Assembly: GCA_007844125.1 (NCBI GenBank)
Contig: CM017563.1
Span: 37,240,019 to 37,304,018 of the forward strand
Length of the DNA: 64,000 bases
Reading direction: 5' to 3'
Source: Sinonovacula constricta
Taxonomy: Eukaryota; Mollusca; Bivalvia; Cardiida; Solecurtidae
A model generated the notes under the pieces. It worked only from the letters and a program-made list of their open reading frames with translations, had not been told where the DNA came from and made no database searches. Position numbers and translations under genes: made by a program. Positions 46,105-57,653 of this stretch are shown here, piece by piece; positions within the stretch are counted from its first letter, which is position 1, and each line of letters opens with the position of its first letter.

Positions 46105-46325
46105 TGGGTTTTTAGATACATCGCAGAGACCAATTATGATTACTATAGCGACGTCCAGCTGTTTTGGTGAGGGAAGACCCCAGACAAATGTCACCGCTGG
46201 TCAGCTGAAAGACCGTCCAACATTAAGTCCTTCACCCCAAACGGGACTCGAACCCACGCGGTGGGAGGCTAAACAGTCAGAGGAGTTACAAATCGGCGGC
46301 TCTACCACTGCGCCACGGGCGCCCG
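46105..46325 (-). mobile_element. tRNA-derived SINE, family C
   Basis: On the minus strand the head begins near 46325 with a tRNA-like A box (gtggcgcagtggtagagc), a long variable-arm-like stretch, and a B box (gtgggttcgagtcccg). The body ends with the complement of gcgacgtccagct and aggaagaccccag, the core also found in the elements at 17605, 28125 and 43738. The long spacing between the boxes suggests a class II (Ser/Leu-type) tRNA ancestor. Confidence 0.7.
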
Positions 46326-46397
46326 GGAGTCCCTTATTTAAGCTGTACTTCCTCAATTATCCCATATCTCAGTGATATTATCGAATGATGCTCTACA

Positions 46398-46403
46398 TTT
46401 ATT
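46398..46403 (-). terminator. Polyadenylation signal AATAAA
   Basis: AATAAA on the minus strand about 105 bases downstream of the stop codon of the C-type lectin exon at 46508-46791, a suitable place for the 3' end of that gene. Confidence 0.55.
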
Positions 46404-46507
46404 TCTTAATGATTAAGTAACATTGTGCATAAAAAATAAATAGATCTACATTTCGAGGTTGCATTTAAACCATTCTACGTAACACAGTCATAGAAAAACT
46501 TATCCAT

Positions 46508-46791
46508 CTAGAACTTCAAGTTTGGTTCCGATTGCTTTGGAAAATCTGTCTGTGTCAACATGGCCGCATCAATCTCACAGAAGGAATGCATCAGGCTGTT
46601 CTGACTCGGAGTTCCTCTGATTTTGCCGTCCAGCCCGAAGTATGACGTCCAGTGTTTAAGATCTGCATTGTCTGGTATTTTCAGTTCTTTAGCCACTAGA
46701 TCGGCAGGTTCCATTGTACTCTCCCAAACAAAACCACCCTTCTCCTTCCGTAATCCAGAAAGTACCGCCCCTGTGTGCAGCTTTCGATGTT
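46508..46791 (-). CDS. C-type lectin domain gene, terminal exon (CTLD-2, second half)
   Basis: Terminal exon of 284 bases with a good acceptor (tatttgcag, AG at 46793-46792) and a stop at 46510-46508. It begins with two bases of a split codon, which fits the phase-1 donor of the exon at 49954-50130. The protein reads GAVLSGLRK, then FVWES, then LKHWTSYFGLDG, and ends in HSFCE, as the second half of a C-type lectin-like fold does (WIGL-like strand, Trp, terminal F-x-C). It has only one Cys, so the inner disulfide of canonical CTLDs cannot form. No EPN/QPD or WND calcium/sugar motif is visible, so calcium-dependent sugar binding is unlikely. It is probably extracellular by family. A short tail of about 25 residues follows the last Cys. 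Confidence 0.8.
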
Positions 46792-48440
46792 CTGCAAATA
46801 TAGTTATTTATTTCGTGTTTTAGGGTGAAAGAGTGAAAAATATCAGTGAAAGAAAACTTTATCATTTTACTCTAGCATACAGTGAAATGATAAGGTTATC
46901 ATTTTCATTCTGGATCCCAAGGGAGACATTTTTAAGGTAAAATAAAGTTTAAAAAAAATAATAAGCAGGAATTTTTTAAAAATCGAATTTAGTGTATGAT
47001 TGAGTATTATTTCACTCGTGATCATAGAAAAATAATATTTTTACACTTGGCTCGTGAAAATACATTATCAGGCGCGTAACAGCCTATACGCACACTACAC
47101 TTTGTCCCCATAAAATGCAAACATAAAAAGAAATAATCTGCAATAAAAGTATTCTAGTGTAGGTTAGTTGTATAATAATTGCGATCAACTTATACCCCAA
47201 CTTTCACCATAAAAATTATGTTAAACTGCTAAATCGATTTAAATACCTTTCTGTATCCCCGCTTGTTTGGTATGGGCGTTTCAATACCTTTATTTATGTA
47301 TTTCAAATTAGATTTTCTCAGATAATTTCGTCCACAGGATGATCTCATATTGGCAGTATCTTTTATAATGATATGTACAGAATTGCAAATTCTGTATTGC
47401 TACAATGTTCTATCTAGAAATACAAAATTTTCTTGGGGGAATATGCCCCCCTGTATCTGCCATGCGTACACATCATAATATGCCTAGCTACGTCCCTGAT
47501 TATCTACGACCACCCGGAAATAAAATACGATCATACACCGAAAGCGACAAATATCCACTACGTCATTGTACACTGAAAAACTGAGTCATTCAAACATATC
47601 TTCCTGGTAACAAGCGTCTAATGTTGTGTCAACTATTACAGGCCAGGACAAAGACATAATGGTGCGAATGGCTGCAGTGCGTATACATATCTGAAACTGC
47701 ACAACAAAAATCTTAACGTCTTCGCCCTCGTGACATTTCCATGCGTTTTGAAAATACAATGGAACGGTGACAGACTGACAAAGCAAAATTGCATTTATGG
47801 TTTTGCCCACATACACCGTGATCATTGATTTATCATTTTTCTTTCGTTTTACAAAGATTTTACTATGAAGCTTCGAGTTAAAGTTCGGTCTGGAATTTAA
47901 TCAAAGACCATGGCATCCAAACGCGACAAAAAGCATTTGTTATATACAGACCAGAACTAGGTATTAATTAATGAAAATACAGTAAATCCTACATAACAAC
48001 AGAAACGAGAAAGATTTAAAAGAAACATTGCTAAGCAGACAATGTCTTTAAAATGGTAGAGATCTTTGCATTTTACCAGACTGACATATGCGAACTTTTC
48101 AAATCAAGCACTATGTTTTCATTAACATAAATGCCATCTTGAGAGGTATTCAGATTTGTATACATCATTATTAACACTATTTGGTTTGCTTTCAATGCAA
48201 CTGTGGCCACTTATGATATATTACGCTACAGTCAGCTTTGTTGAAAAGCTTAAGCAGTTTATAATCAAGTGCTTGAAGAGATGGCTGAACTTACCACAAT
48301 CTTCTACAAATATTAGACTGTATGAAACCTCAATAAATCTTTAACTAACATTTAACTTCCTGATAGAGGAATACAAGGTGACAAAGGCAAAAATTTTGCT
48401 CACCTTCAGAGATACACATGATGACAAAATCAAATCAACA
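46792..48440. other. Intronic DNA of the CTLD-2 gene
   Basis: Non-coding by my reading, inside the intron 46792-49953. A minus-strand open frame of 79 codons at 47586-47825 has four Cys and fairly coding-like codon use, but I see no paired phase-1 splice sites or known domain. It could be an unrecognised exon or a relic. Confidence 0.4.
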
Positions 48441-48730
48441 AAGCAGGTATCGATGTAATGACATGGCGTAAATGTTCAATAATGCAGGTATCGATGTAAC
48501 GACATGGTATAATAGTAAACAAAGCAAGTATCGATGTAACGACATGGAATAATAATAAACAAAGCAGGTATCGATGTAACGACATGGCATAATAGTAAAC
48601 AAAGCAGATATCGATGTAACGACATGGCATAATAGTAAACAAAGCAGGTATCGATGTAACGACATGGTGAAATAGTCAATAAAGCAGGTATCAATGTAAC
48701 GACATGACGTAAATGGTCAACAAAGCAGGC
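48441..48730. repeat. 40-bp minisatellite, about 7 copies
   Basis: Copies of a 40-base unit containing gcaggtatcgatgtaacgac start at 48443, 48484, 48524, 48564, 48604, 48644 and 48684, with a partial copy at 48724. The spacing is exactly 40 except the first (41). Outer copies are more diverged than central ones. It lies in the intron of the CTLD-2 gene and makes spurious frames in all three minus-strand phases. Confidence 0.95.
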
Positions 48731-49029
48731 AGTAAACAGGACGAAAGAAACCTCAAATCCAGGAACATAATCGACAGAGAAGGACCCTGTGTACAAAACA
48801 GCAACGGTGGTGGAAGAAAGTTGGCAAGGTCGAAACAATTACAATGGTTCAAGCTGAGATCCGAAAAACAAGAAATGACGCATGGGCAGCATAGTCTGTA
48901 TAGGTAAATAAGAAAAAGTCCAATCAAAATTATCACAGATATTTCAATTTATTTGCCACAGATATTTAAATCTAAATTACCCATAGGCAAGGGCAAACAT
49001 GGTAAAGAAAACCCAGTAGTTGTCGCCAT

Positions 49030-49115
49030 GTAACGGTCAGTCGGCAAAAGGACCGGCTGGGGTGCTTAAACCTAGTTTGTGGAGCGCTCCAAACTCGCAC
49101 TTCCAGATAGCACTG
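49030..49115 (+). repeat. Fragment of a dispersed repeat, copy 2
   Basis: Shares ggggtgcttaaacct and an actcgcacttcc-like end with 7785-7862. Intronic. Confidence 0.5.
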
Positions 49116-49953
49116 CAAGGTTACGAATCAAGCGCACCGTACCTTTACGCAAACTATCATGGTAGGTGCATTGGAAGTATGATCCACTTCAGATAGACTC
49201 CAGTCAGTGTGTGGCCTCATACATACTTCAGCAAACCTCTGAAGGGAGAAGGTCTCAGATGTCCGCATTTTTGGCTTTAAATATATATTGGAACTATCTA
49301 GCCATCCTTTCATCTAGCCATTCTTTTTATATTCACTATTGCTTTAACTCAATTGGCGCCTTGACGAAGTATTGCAAGAGACTGCTGGTGCGAAAAATAA
49401 AAAATAAAACGGAAAAGCCCTTAAGCTAAATTGTCGGAGTTCATTCCTTTGTGAAAAAGGGAAAACAGCTAACTATCTAGCCTTTTACAGGAGTTAAATG
49501 AATAGAAAATGCAGCTGACTTTGGGAAAAGACTTAATTTTTCCAACATGGTTCAGACGTCCCTACGGACACATTCAGTGCTTTGGTTCAAATCCACAAAG
49601 ACGACGGTGTTCATTGAGTTCACTGTGCCTTTGGATGATACAAAATATGAGGCATTTAAAAAATTCTAACCAAGACCAAGGACCTTGCTTATGTTTATAG
49701 CGGCAAGGATAGGTCGCAAGTATTCTTTCAAGTTGACTACGGATTGCAGTGGTTTCTCCACACATTATGTTTAAAGAAGACTCAGCTAATGATGTTTATG
49801 AACAGCAGTCCTAGCACTGTTTGCTGACATATTAATTAAATACACCTGCACAAAATATACGCCGGTAGCGCTGCATTATGGAAATAACGGCGTTATGCAA
49901 TGTGAGGGAGGTGGAACATTAATTAAAATATATATAAAATATGTTTCACTTAC

Positions 49954-50130
49954 TATCCGAGTCCAAGATAAACTCCTTCATCTTTCTGATCTTGTGTACA
50001 TCTGGTGCGGAAGCCAGGTGACCACCAGTACTCTTACAGTCCTCCTTGTTGCCGTGCATACCCAGCTGGTTGGCCACAGGGATCCAGAAGCACATGCGTT
50101 TGAACTGTACGTATGGTTCAGGACAGAAAA
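49954..50130 (-). CDS. C-type lectin domain exon (CTLD-2, first half)
   Basis: Internal exon of 177 bases between a strong acceptor (tttctgttgcag, AG at 50132-50131) and a consensus donor (GTAAGT from 49953). It starts with two codon bases and ends with one, so both flanking introns are phase 1. The protein starts FCPEP, then MCFW, then EDCKSTGGHLAS, which is the C...C...C-x3-GG-x-L pattern of the first half of a C-type lectin-like domain. Its length and split position match the exon at 62252-62425 (174 bases), so the two modules are related by duplication. No start codon or signal peptide precedes it nearby. Its upstream exon is either unrecognised or is the His-rich exon at 56768-57484, whose candidate donor has the same phase. 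Confidence 0.85.
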
Positions 50131-50208
50131 CTGCAACAGAAACGGAAATGTTCTTAAAATATATATTTACTTTTTGCTGTTTACTGTTTCAAATCGAATA
50201 AAGTTTTA

Positions 50209-50253
50209 TATATGTATGTGTGTTTGTATGTGTGTATGTGTGTGTGTGTGTGT

Positions 50254-50335
<82 letters not shown>

Positions 50336-50470
50336 CGCGCGTGTGTGCGTGAGTGCGTGTGTGCGTGTGTGCGTGTATGTATGTATGCATGTATGTATGT
50401 ATGTATGTATGTATGTATGTATGTATGTATGTATGTATGTATGTATGTATGTATGTATGTATGTATGTAT
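50209..50470. repeat. GT / GC / GTAT compound microsatellite
   Basis: About 100 bases of GT, a short GC run (about 50327-50341), mixed GTGC steps, then about 95 bases of GTAT. It lies about 80 bases upstream (minus-strand sense) of the acceptor of the CTLD-2 exon. The alternating purine-pyrimidine run could form Z-DNA (inference). It explains the Cys/Val- and His/Thr-rich open frames here. Confidence 0.97.
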
Positions 50471-50707
50471 CAAGTTCTGCAAGTACAAATATAAGTTAGT
50501 AATCAAAGCTCAAATTTGACAGATCCAAGACTTAATCACATAACTACCCATTAATTATATATTGTATGGAGTTCTGATTTGTAGATATGTAGATATGACA
50601 TACAATTTAGTTTTCTAAGCTCACTTCTTAAAAAGTGGGTATCGAACAAAATAAATTCAAACAGCAAGATTGAGAGTTTGTTTATGGAGATAAAGACATC
50701 ATGTGGG

Positions 50708-50757
50708 TGCTTTGTTGTTGTTGTTTTTGTGTTGTTGTTGTTGTTGTTGTTGTTTTC
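50708..50757. repeat. TTG trinucleotide repeat
   Basis: Short TTG run interrupted once by a tttttgtg stretch. Confidence 0.85.
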
Positions 50758-50931
50758 AGTAAATAATGTGTAAATGGTCAGCTTCATATTGAATTGAAGA
50801 CGGTCTAAAACCTAGTCACATGTTTACATTAGGAAGATTATGCTATCCAATAGTTATCTTATGTCATTATATGACACGTGTGAACGTTCTTAATAATGTG
50901 GTTTATATTCTTTAATTCTTGTTACTGTTTG

Positions 50932-51243
50932 TTTGCTTATTGGGTTTATTGTCCCACCAACAGTATTTCAGTTATCTGGAGATGGTGTCCACTTGATGCA
51001 GATATCGTGCTGAGTTCACTGTGTTTATCATGCCGTGAACACCTGGCTTGATACCACACCCAGTCACATTATCCCGACATCGGGCCAACCAGTCATGGAA
51101 CTACCTTATATTTGCTTGAGCGTTAGCATGGGAGCTATACCACTACCATTTTAACGACTTTGGTATGTCGCGGCCCAGGATCGAACCTGGGGCCTCCCGT
51201 ACCTGGAGCCGATCCTCTGCCGATTGTGCTACCAGGTCCGGTC
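50932..51243 (-). mobile_element. tRNA-derived SINE, family A, inverted and fullest copy
   Basis: Reverse orientation of the SINE in the tandem array. The minus strand has a clean A box (gtagcacaatcggcagagg) and B box (aggttcgatcc), and the body ends gggacaataaacccaataag. It is independent of the array and appears the most complete of the four, so it is the best guide to the family's ends. Confidence 0.8.
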
Positions 51244-53040
51244 TCTTGTTCCTATTTTGGTCTTAATGCTTGGATACTTTTTCTGCTTTTTAAATAAATA
51301 TTTAAGACATTAGCATATGTGCATTTTCAATCACTAGCATAAGCGCATCTGCAAACATAAGCATATGTGCATTGAGGAGCATAAGTACATACATATATTT
51401 TTTTAATATTTACAACTGTTCAATGTCACTTTTTGGCATAATGTCCTGTCAAAATGTCAGACATTTTACATGTATTTTAATCTTTAAAATAAGTTTTGCA
51501 TCCATACTTTTAAATATGTTTAAATATATATTTTGGAGACTTATATTCTGCTGAATAAAATTTCTTATAATAAGTTATGACAAAAGTCGTGACGTCATTG
51601 AAAAATAATGTCCACATTGTGTTTAGAAAAGAAAACGCTTTCCTTGACGTGTTGAATCTGAAGACGTAGCTTTACAATGTTCGGTGACAAGTTTATAGCA
51701 TTAAAGTATTCTACTTTTAAAAAAATCGTGCTATATATCATTTATAAGTTATAGGAGGTAACATGAGGTGAATCACAACCAAGGTATGGATAACGCACAA
51801 TGCTAAAGTTTAAAATAGTCTCTTTTGTCATAAATTGCAGCACACATATTGTCATTGGAAATAGTGCTCTCAATGTCTTATGAAAACTGCATTTGAATGT
51901 CAAACATTTGTTTTGTTGAGTATAAGTTCTGAAAGGTAAATCAGATAGATAACTTGAGCGAATGAATTTTATTCTTTAATACGACTTTCGTCAAAATTGT
52001 CTGAGATTTAATTGAAAGCCTCTATCATGTTACTTTGGGTTGAAGGGTGTAAAGTTAAAATAATGTCATGTTTAAAACAGTATAAAGACAAATCTGCAAT
52101 CAAGGGTGCACATTTAATTATCATAGGAATAACAATTACTCGTCTAAATAAATAAGGTGTCACCGCATTTTTTGAATATGTAGGAAACGTGGAGCTTTAC
52201 AAACTTGTGCAAAAGTCCGAATATTAAATATATCTGAAAAAAGCGCATAACTTTAATTTCAAGCAAAATATTAATGTTGTTTTCGAGTACTCTTTTTATT
52301 TGAAGGTAATTTGTTCTCAATTAAAACACCATCAATGCAAAGCAATTGAAATTTAAAGTACAGGAACGTGTCCAAGGCTACTGATGAATTTTTTATTTAC
52401 CAGCAATGTTCAGTTACTTAATTTTCATATTTTTTCACAATATTTTAAAGACGTGATTCCGTCTTGTAAGAAAATTAGTCATTTGTAAGAATGTGTTTTT
52501 TTTATGAAATAAACCTGTTGAACATTCACCACAAACCGAAAACGTCATGAATCGGTGAGGATCTTTTTTTATTTTAACTGTCTATGTTATATTTCGATAC
52601 AAGACTTATGATCACTTATGTCACCATTATCAAGCTTATTTCTCAAACCATCTACATTCCAGATAGGAATACACACATGTTTCTCTGAGTGTATCCCTTA
52701 CTGTGTATTAGTGCTTTATTAATTATGGCACAAATACTGCAATTTTGCAGCAAGAGATATTAAGCGTTAAACCAAATAAATTGCAGCGACTTCATGATTA
52801 TATCTTTAAAAATATATTTTTTAATATTTAGGTATCTCGCTTTTATTGATAGACAAATTTACTTGGACCAAGTTCTTACACTCTTCACACTGGTTACATT
52901 TGTTATACAGTCACTACTGTCGTCTTGAGAAGCACATTGCCAAAGCTGATATCGTGCCATAAACAGGCAAGAAAATGAAGGGTGGAGCTGGCATCGCAGT
53001 TCTTTCCAATTATTCATTTACATCCACAGAAGCTTCACCG
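51244..53040. other. AT-rich non-coding DNA
   Basis: No exon or mobile element recognised. On the one-gene interpretation this lies in the intron between the octapeptide exon and CTLD-2; otherwise it is intergenic. Confidence 0.5.
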
Positions 53041-53316
53041 GCCGCAAAAGCTCAATTGGTAGAGCGTCGGCTTGCGGATCGGGAGTTCGCGGGTTCAAAC
53101 CCCGGGCGGGTCAAACCAAAGACTTTAAAGTTGGTAGTAGTGGCTTCCCTCCTAACGCTCGGGGCTAAGGGGACAGCATTACGCCTGACTCGTCGGTGTC
53201 AGTATAATGGACCGGCCGGGTTCAGTCCCTGGGCACCTCATAAGTGCCCCTGTGCTATAATGATAGAAATGTCGCTGCGCAGTATCGGCAAAAATGCCGG
53301 CTAATCCCTAATCCCT
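53041..53316 (+). mobile_element. tRNA-derived SINE, family B, copy 1
   Basis: A tRNA-like head (A box agctcaattggtagagcg, B box gcgggttcaaaccccg) leads into a body containing actttaaagttggtagtag, cttccctcctaacgctcgg and gtgctataatgatagaaatg, and ends in a short repeated tail of aatccc. Copy 2 is at 55219-55490. The head resembles a real tRNA gene, but its acceptor ends do not pair well and the same body follows it in both copies. Confidence 0.82.
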
Positions 53317-55100
53317 CATCCAGTGTTAAAAGTACTTTTAGCATTTCACATGCTTTTGGTTATTGTGATCATATAGATCTTCGGAGATGGCAAATATTAC
53401 ACAGCCGTTACGATCGTCTTAAAATATACCAAAGCAATGCAAAAATTAAATCTTGGTGATGTTCCAAAGCTGCACTGTCATACATATATTTGCTGTTTCA
53501 GTTTTTGTCTCATTGTCACTTGTAAGCATATATCTCGGGGAGGTGTTCTTGTGTTGCTTTTTATAGCTCTAAATTGAACAAGGCGCTACATACTTACGAC
53601 GGATTGCCTTCAAATAGGCATGTGATGTCACGCAAAGCAGCTACTTTGAGCTTTTATCCAGTGACACATGAAGAAGGGCTGTACGACTTGGAGCGGATTC
53701 CACTCACATTTACTTAGCATTAAGTTTGCCCTAGGAAAGTATTTTAAACTTAAAACATCAAAACGTATTCCACCAATGTTATTTGTCTACTTAGAAATGT
53801 GTGTTCTAACGTTAAGTAAGTCGGCACCTTGTTGGTGGTATGAGACAAGCTTACTTATAAAGTTCAAGAAAAGTTATTATGTTTAGTAAACGTTGGTGGA
53901 ATTCACCATTGCTTGTATAGTTATAAACAATCATTTCACTATTATTGCTCTTATCACCACTGCAGAAAAAGTTAAACAGTTTATTAAAATGCCTTTAAGG
54001 ACACTTAGGCCCGTATTCATTAAACATTCTTACGCCTATGTCATGACTTAAGACCAAGACACAATTTTCATACCAACAAAAATAAGCTTATTTATGAAGT
54101 TTCAATGTGATTTTATGCTGCAAGGAGCAAAGTTTAGGTGTCGTGCAAAAACGCAGACATGTAGCTAAATACATAATAAAGATATTGTGGAATGAAATCC
54201 ATGACTTGAGCAATTCTTACCGGCCTTAAATGACCTAAAAGGTTTATTTTAACAGGTAATTTGGCAGCTTATCATATATTGTCGGACACTGCTAAACCTT
54301 ATATGTATTCAGTCTTCTGTCGTTCCGGTTACTTAATGAGTGCAAGATATGCAAAATTTATTATAAGTAATATGTTATGACAACTTCATATGTGTACGTC
54401 AAAATACACTTCAATCTCTGTGACAGTTAAATCATTCTTATTTAAAGCTACGACGTATATGTCGTATGCTGTTATTCCTCAAATGTCCAAAGTAAATTCC
54501 TTCCTTATAAATTCGAATTCGTCTCCACTGCTTTAATTTAACAATGTAATAACATTGTGTCAGTACATCACAACATTTGTCTATAAACATATGACATAAA
54601 GGAGGAAATATGTAGTATCTTATTCTGTCCTTAGCTGTCTACATTACTATATAATATGTCATTCGCCTTTTGCGGGCGTAGTGTAGACCTCACTGTTTTC
54701 TTTATGACTGTATAGTTTTTTTGTCTTGTACTTGTTTCTATGTGAATAATATAAAATAATGCAGAATGGCACACTTGGATTTCTAACATGTATATCTGGT
54801 AAACTTTAAGTCATAGCTTTTCAGATTCAAGTTGACCCCAGGGATGCGCTGAAATTTCATAAATGATTTTACAGCGCCGCCATACGTTGACATAATGATA
54901 TTATTCATATAAATTAAAGCTGGTCCCTTTAAAACATTGCGAGTGTTTTAGTAATGTTTTTCTTATTGTAGACGATATCCTCAACATTAAATATACTAGT
55001 AAATTTTAAGTTTGATTATGTGACGACATTTTGTTGTGCGCTGATTACGTTCTCTGGACAATTAATTTCCTTTATTTGGGTCAATATCACTTTCTATTAA
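53317..55100. other. AT-rich non-coding DNA
   Basis: No supported gene. A block at about 54009 beginning ggcccgtattcattaaac resembles the one near 4830 and may be part of a dispersed repeat. Confidence 0.5.
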
Positions 55101-55218
55101 ATAACTATACGTTATTAGTCCTATAAAAAAAAAGCACCTGCCACGTTCAATAACACGACGATCAGCTTTAAAACAGTGCTTTCGGCCTTGGGCTAATACG
55201 ACTGCTTCGGACAATTAA
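55101..55218 (+). repeat. Dispersed repeat shared with the array unit
   Basis: Sequence around tattagtcctataaaaaa, gcacctgccacgttcaataac and cttcggacaattaacag matches, with substitutions and an internal deletion, the array unit at 14417-14530 plus 14880-14930 in U1 and its copies. It is immediately followed by a family-B SINE. It shows that this part of the array unit is an interspersed element with copies elsewhere. Confidence 0.6.
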
Positions 55219-55490
55219 CAGCAATAGCTCAGTTGGTAGAGCGTCGGCTTGCGAATCGGGAGGTCGCGGGTTCAAACCCCGACCGGGTCAAACCAAAGAC
55301 TTTAAAGTTGGTAGTAGTGGCTTCCCTCCTAACGCTCGGGGCTAAGGAAAAAGCAGTGCGTCTGACTCGTCGGTGTCAGTATAATGTACCGGCCGGGTTC
55401 AATCCCTGGGTACCTCATAAGTGCCCATGTGCTATAATGATAGAAATGTCGCTGCACAGTATCGGCAAAATTGCCCGCAAATCCCAATCC
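55219..55490 (+). mobile_element. tRNA-derived SINE, family B, copy 2
   Basis: Same family as 53041-53316, with a better preserved A box (tagctcagttggtagagcg) and the same B box. The two copies differ by scattered substitutions, so both are old insertions and not a local duplication. Confidence 0.82.
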
Positions 55491-56767
55491 CACATTTATA
55501 AGAAGCATATAATAAAGGGTGGTTGAACTGAAGCGCCAGCACCTCGCGTGTTCACGTTTTGTCAAAAACAGGATGAACCAAGCACAGTACCCTGTACTAG
55601 TTCACATTATTTTTATAATAGTGACATTGAATTACACCTTGACCTTAATAGTTACACTTTTTTGCGTGATACACCATTAACTTGATATTTTAATGTGGTG
55701 AAGTTTGATTTAAATACAACTGTTGATTAGAATTAAAAAAGATTTGTCTTAAATGTGACCTTCACCTTAAAGCTTCCGTGTAGTGTTTCCATGTGATAGG
55801 AACGGTATGTTCAGTTCACTTTCGGAGTACCTCGGCTGTTTTACTTGCAGATAGGCCTCAGAGGTAATATTGGGAAGAAGTAGACCAGGCAAAATGGCAA
55901 CCAACACACAGACCTTGACACGAAGTCATTTCATTCAGCTGGTTTTTAAATGGCACATATAAAGCAATATATTTAGAAGAAACAATGAAGATGATGAATA
56001 GAGAGAGAGATAAAAGAAAATGAGAGGGGGTGTAGAGAGATTCATTTTAAGATACATGTTTTTATTTCTTCGCGGAGATGTACATATGTGTACAATAATC
56101 ATAATGTGAAATCTGCAATAATTATTTGAAATGTAAAATAGATCTTCTTGATAACATGAACACTGAGGCGATTTATTTGAAACAAATAACATGTTAACGC
56201 GTACTAGATATAATCACGTAAATGCTAATTTTAGAAACCGCACGTACGGACCTTACAGTACCGACTCTTGTGCTGTATTTGAGCTGAAAACTTCGGCTTA
56301 ACTGCAAAGTCTAATGCGTACGAGAATCCGAGTGTAGCCATCGCCATACAATTACTATCTATGATCTTTTACGAACGTGCTTGGAAATGACCGAAGATGA
56401 TGCGAATGTTTTATTTCACTGTGTCGACACCCGCTGCGGACAATCCTGTTAATTTCACTTTATACAGAGTCGACTTTGTCATACTTTTACGGATAACGTC
56501 ATCCGGGTTATCCACTCTGAAGTCGATATATATTTAAGCAGAGATCACTATTGTGCTTATTCATATACACTGTATTTGGAAAGAATAAACATTTACAGTG
56601 ATTTCTTTTCGCGGTTTGTACTGTCGTACAATATAGGTAGTGTTCAAAATTGTAATAAAGCGGGCGTGAATTATTGGCGATACGACCACACGTATTCACA
56701 AATAAATCGAAAGTGCGCCAAGTATATTTTTGTAGTCTATGTGAACTGAACTTTTCGAAAAACAAAC
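55491..56767. other. Non-coding DNA downstream of the octapeptide exon
   Basis: The frame of the His-rich exon stays open to a stop at 56508, but after the candidate donor at 56767 its composition changes abruptly from His/Pro-rich to ordinary AT-driven residues. I therefore treat 56508-56767 as intron or untranslated. An AATAAA on the minus strand near 56410 could end a transcript if the donor is not used. Confidence 0.45.
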
Positions 56768-57484
56768 CTTTTAATCCGGTAGAGTAAGTTTGGTGTGTAT
56801 GTGTCGAACCAACGCTGTCTTTGTCATGGGTTGTTGGTGGCTCTTCTTGGACCATTCGTCGTTTTCTGCGAGAAGACTTATGGTGATGATATTTCGCAAG
56901 GAATCCAGGAGCAAATCTGTGCTTGGGCGTGAAGCTGCGTCGATAAGGGGTGGGTGGATGATGGAACATGTGGTTGATTGGTCGGTGGATTGCATTGTTG
57001 ATTGGGCGATGAAAAGCGTTGTTGATTGGGCGATGAAAAGCGTTGTTGATTGGGCGATGAAATGCGTTGTTGATTGGGCGATGGAATATATGGTTGGTTG
57101 GGCGATTGAATACATGGTGAGCTGGGAGATGTAATACGTGGGTGGGTGGGCGATGGTTTATGTTGTTAATTGGTCGGTGAAATACGTGAGTGGTTGGGTG
57201 GTGAAATCCATGGTTGACTGGGTGGTGGAATACGTGAGTGATTGGGTGGTGAAATCCATGGTTGAATAGGTGGTGATTTACGTGCGCGATTGGGTGGTGA
57301 TTTACGTGCGCGATTGGGTGGTGATTTACGTGCGCGATTGGGTGGTGATTTACGTGCGCGATTGGGTGGTGATTTACATGGGTGATTGTATGATGGTTAT
57401 GGTTGTGCTGTGCGTGGCCGGAAGTCATAGTATGGCCTGCTGCAACCGGAATGCGAATGGATTTTGCTCCCGCTTTGCTCGATT
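56768..57484 (-). CDS. Histidine-rich octapeptide exon with furin-type site
   Basis: Exon of 717 bases after a strong acceptor (ttttttcttttacag, AG at 57486-57485), starting in the phase left open by the donor at 59881 of the preceding exon. After a short leader (SSKAGAKSIRIPVAAGHT) it encodes about 20 octapeptides on the pattern HHPIAHVN, later HHPITHVF and HRPINNAF, matching a 24-base DNA repeat. The next part is basic, with an RRKRR furin-type site, then a THTHQTY-containing tail. The candidate end is a donor GTTTGT at 56767, phase 1. If unused, the frame runs to a stop at 56508. Evenly spaced His pairs suggest metal (Cu, Zn, Ni) or polyanion binding outside the cell. This is inference, as I recognise no named family. 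Confidence 0.72.
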
Positions 57485-57653
57485 CTGTAAAAGAAAAAAC
57501 AAGACACGTATCACACAAAGGATAGCATACATGTAAAGAAGTGTACGGTTTTTTTTCTACGTTCGTTTCCTTTTTAAGTCATCCTAATATTTTATAGAAC
57601 ATTGAAACTTGTTTAATAGTAATGTAGTCAAGTAATTAAAAGGACTGCTTCTA

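Noticed and set aside
48430..48838. Three overlapping minus-strand frames with repeated MSLHRYL-like units
   Set aside because: Generated by the 40-base minisatellite, whose period is not a multiple of three, so all three frames rotate through it.
50181..50519. Cys/Val-rich and His/Thr-rich frames of 69-199 codons
   Set aside because: Shadows of the GT/GTAT microsatellite. Only the minus-strand 49954-50130 stretch is a real exon, in another frame.
53041..53115. Possible functional tRNA gene
   Set aside because: A and B boxes are good, but the acceptor ends do not pair and the same non-tRNA body follows in the second copy at 55219, so it is a SINE head.
56790..57536. Plus-strand frames with VVDWAMKS and VIYVRDW repeats
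   Set aside because: Antisense translations of the 24-base octapeptide repeat. The minus strand has the splice sites and furin-type site.
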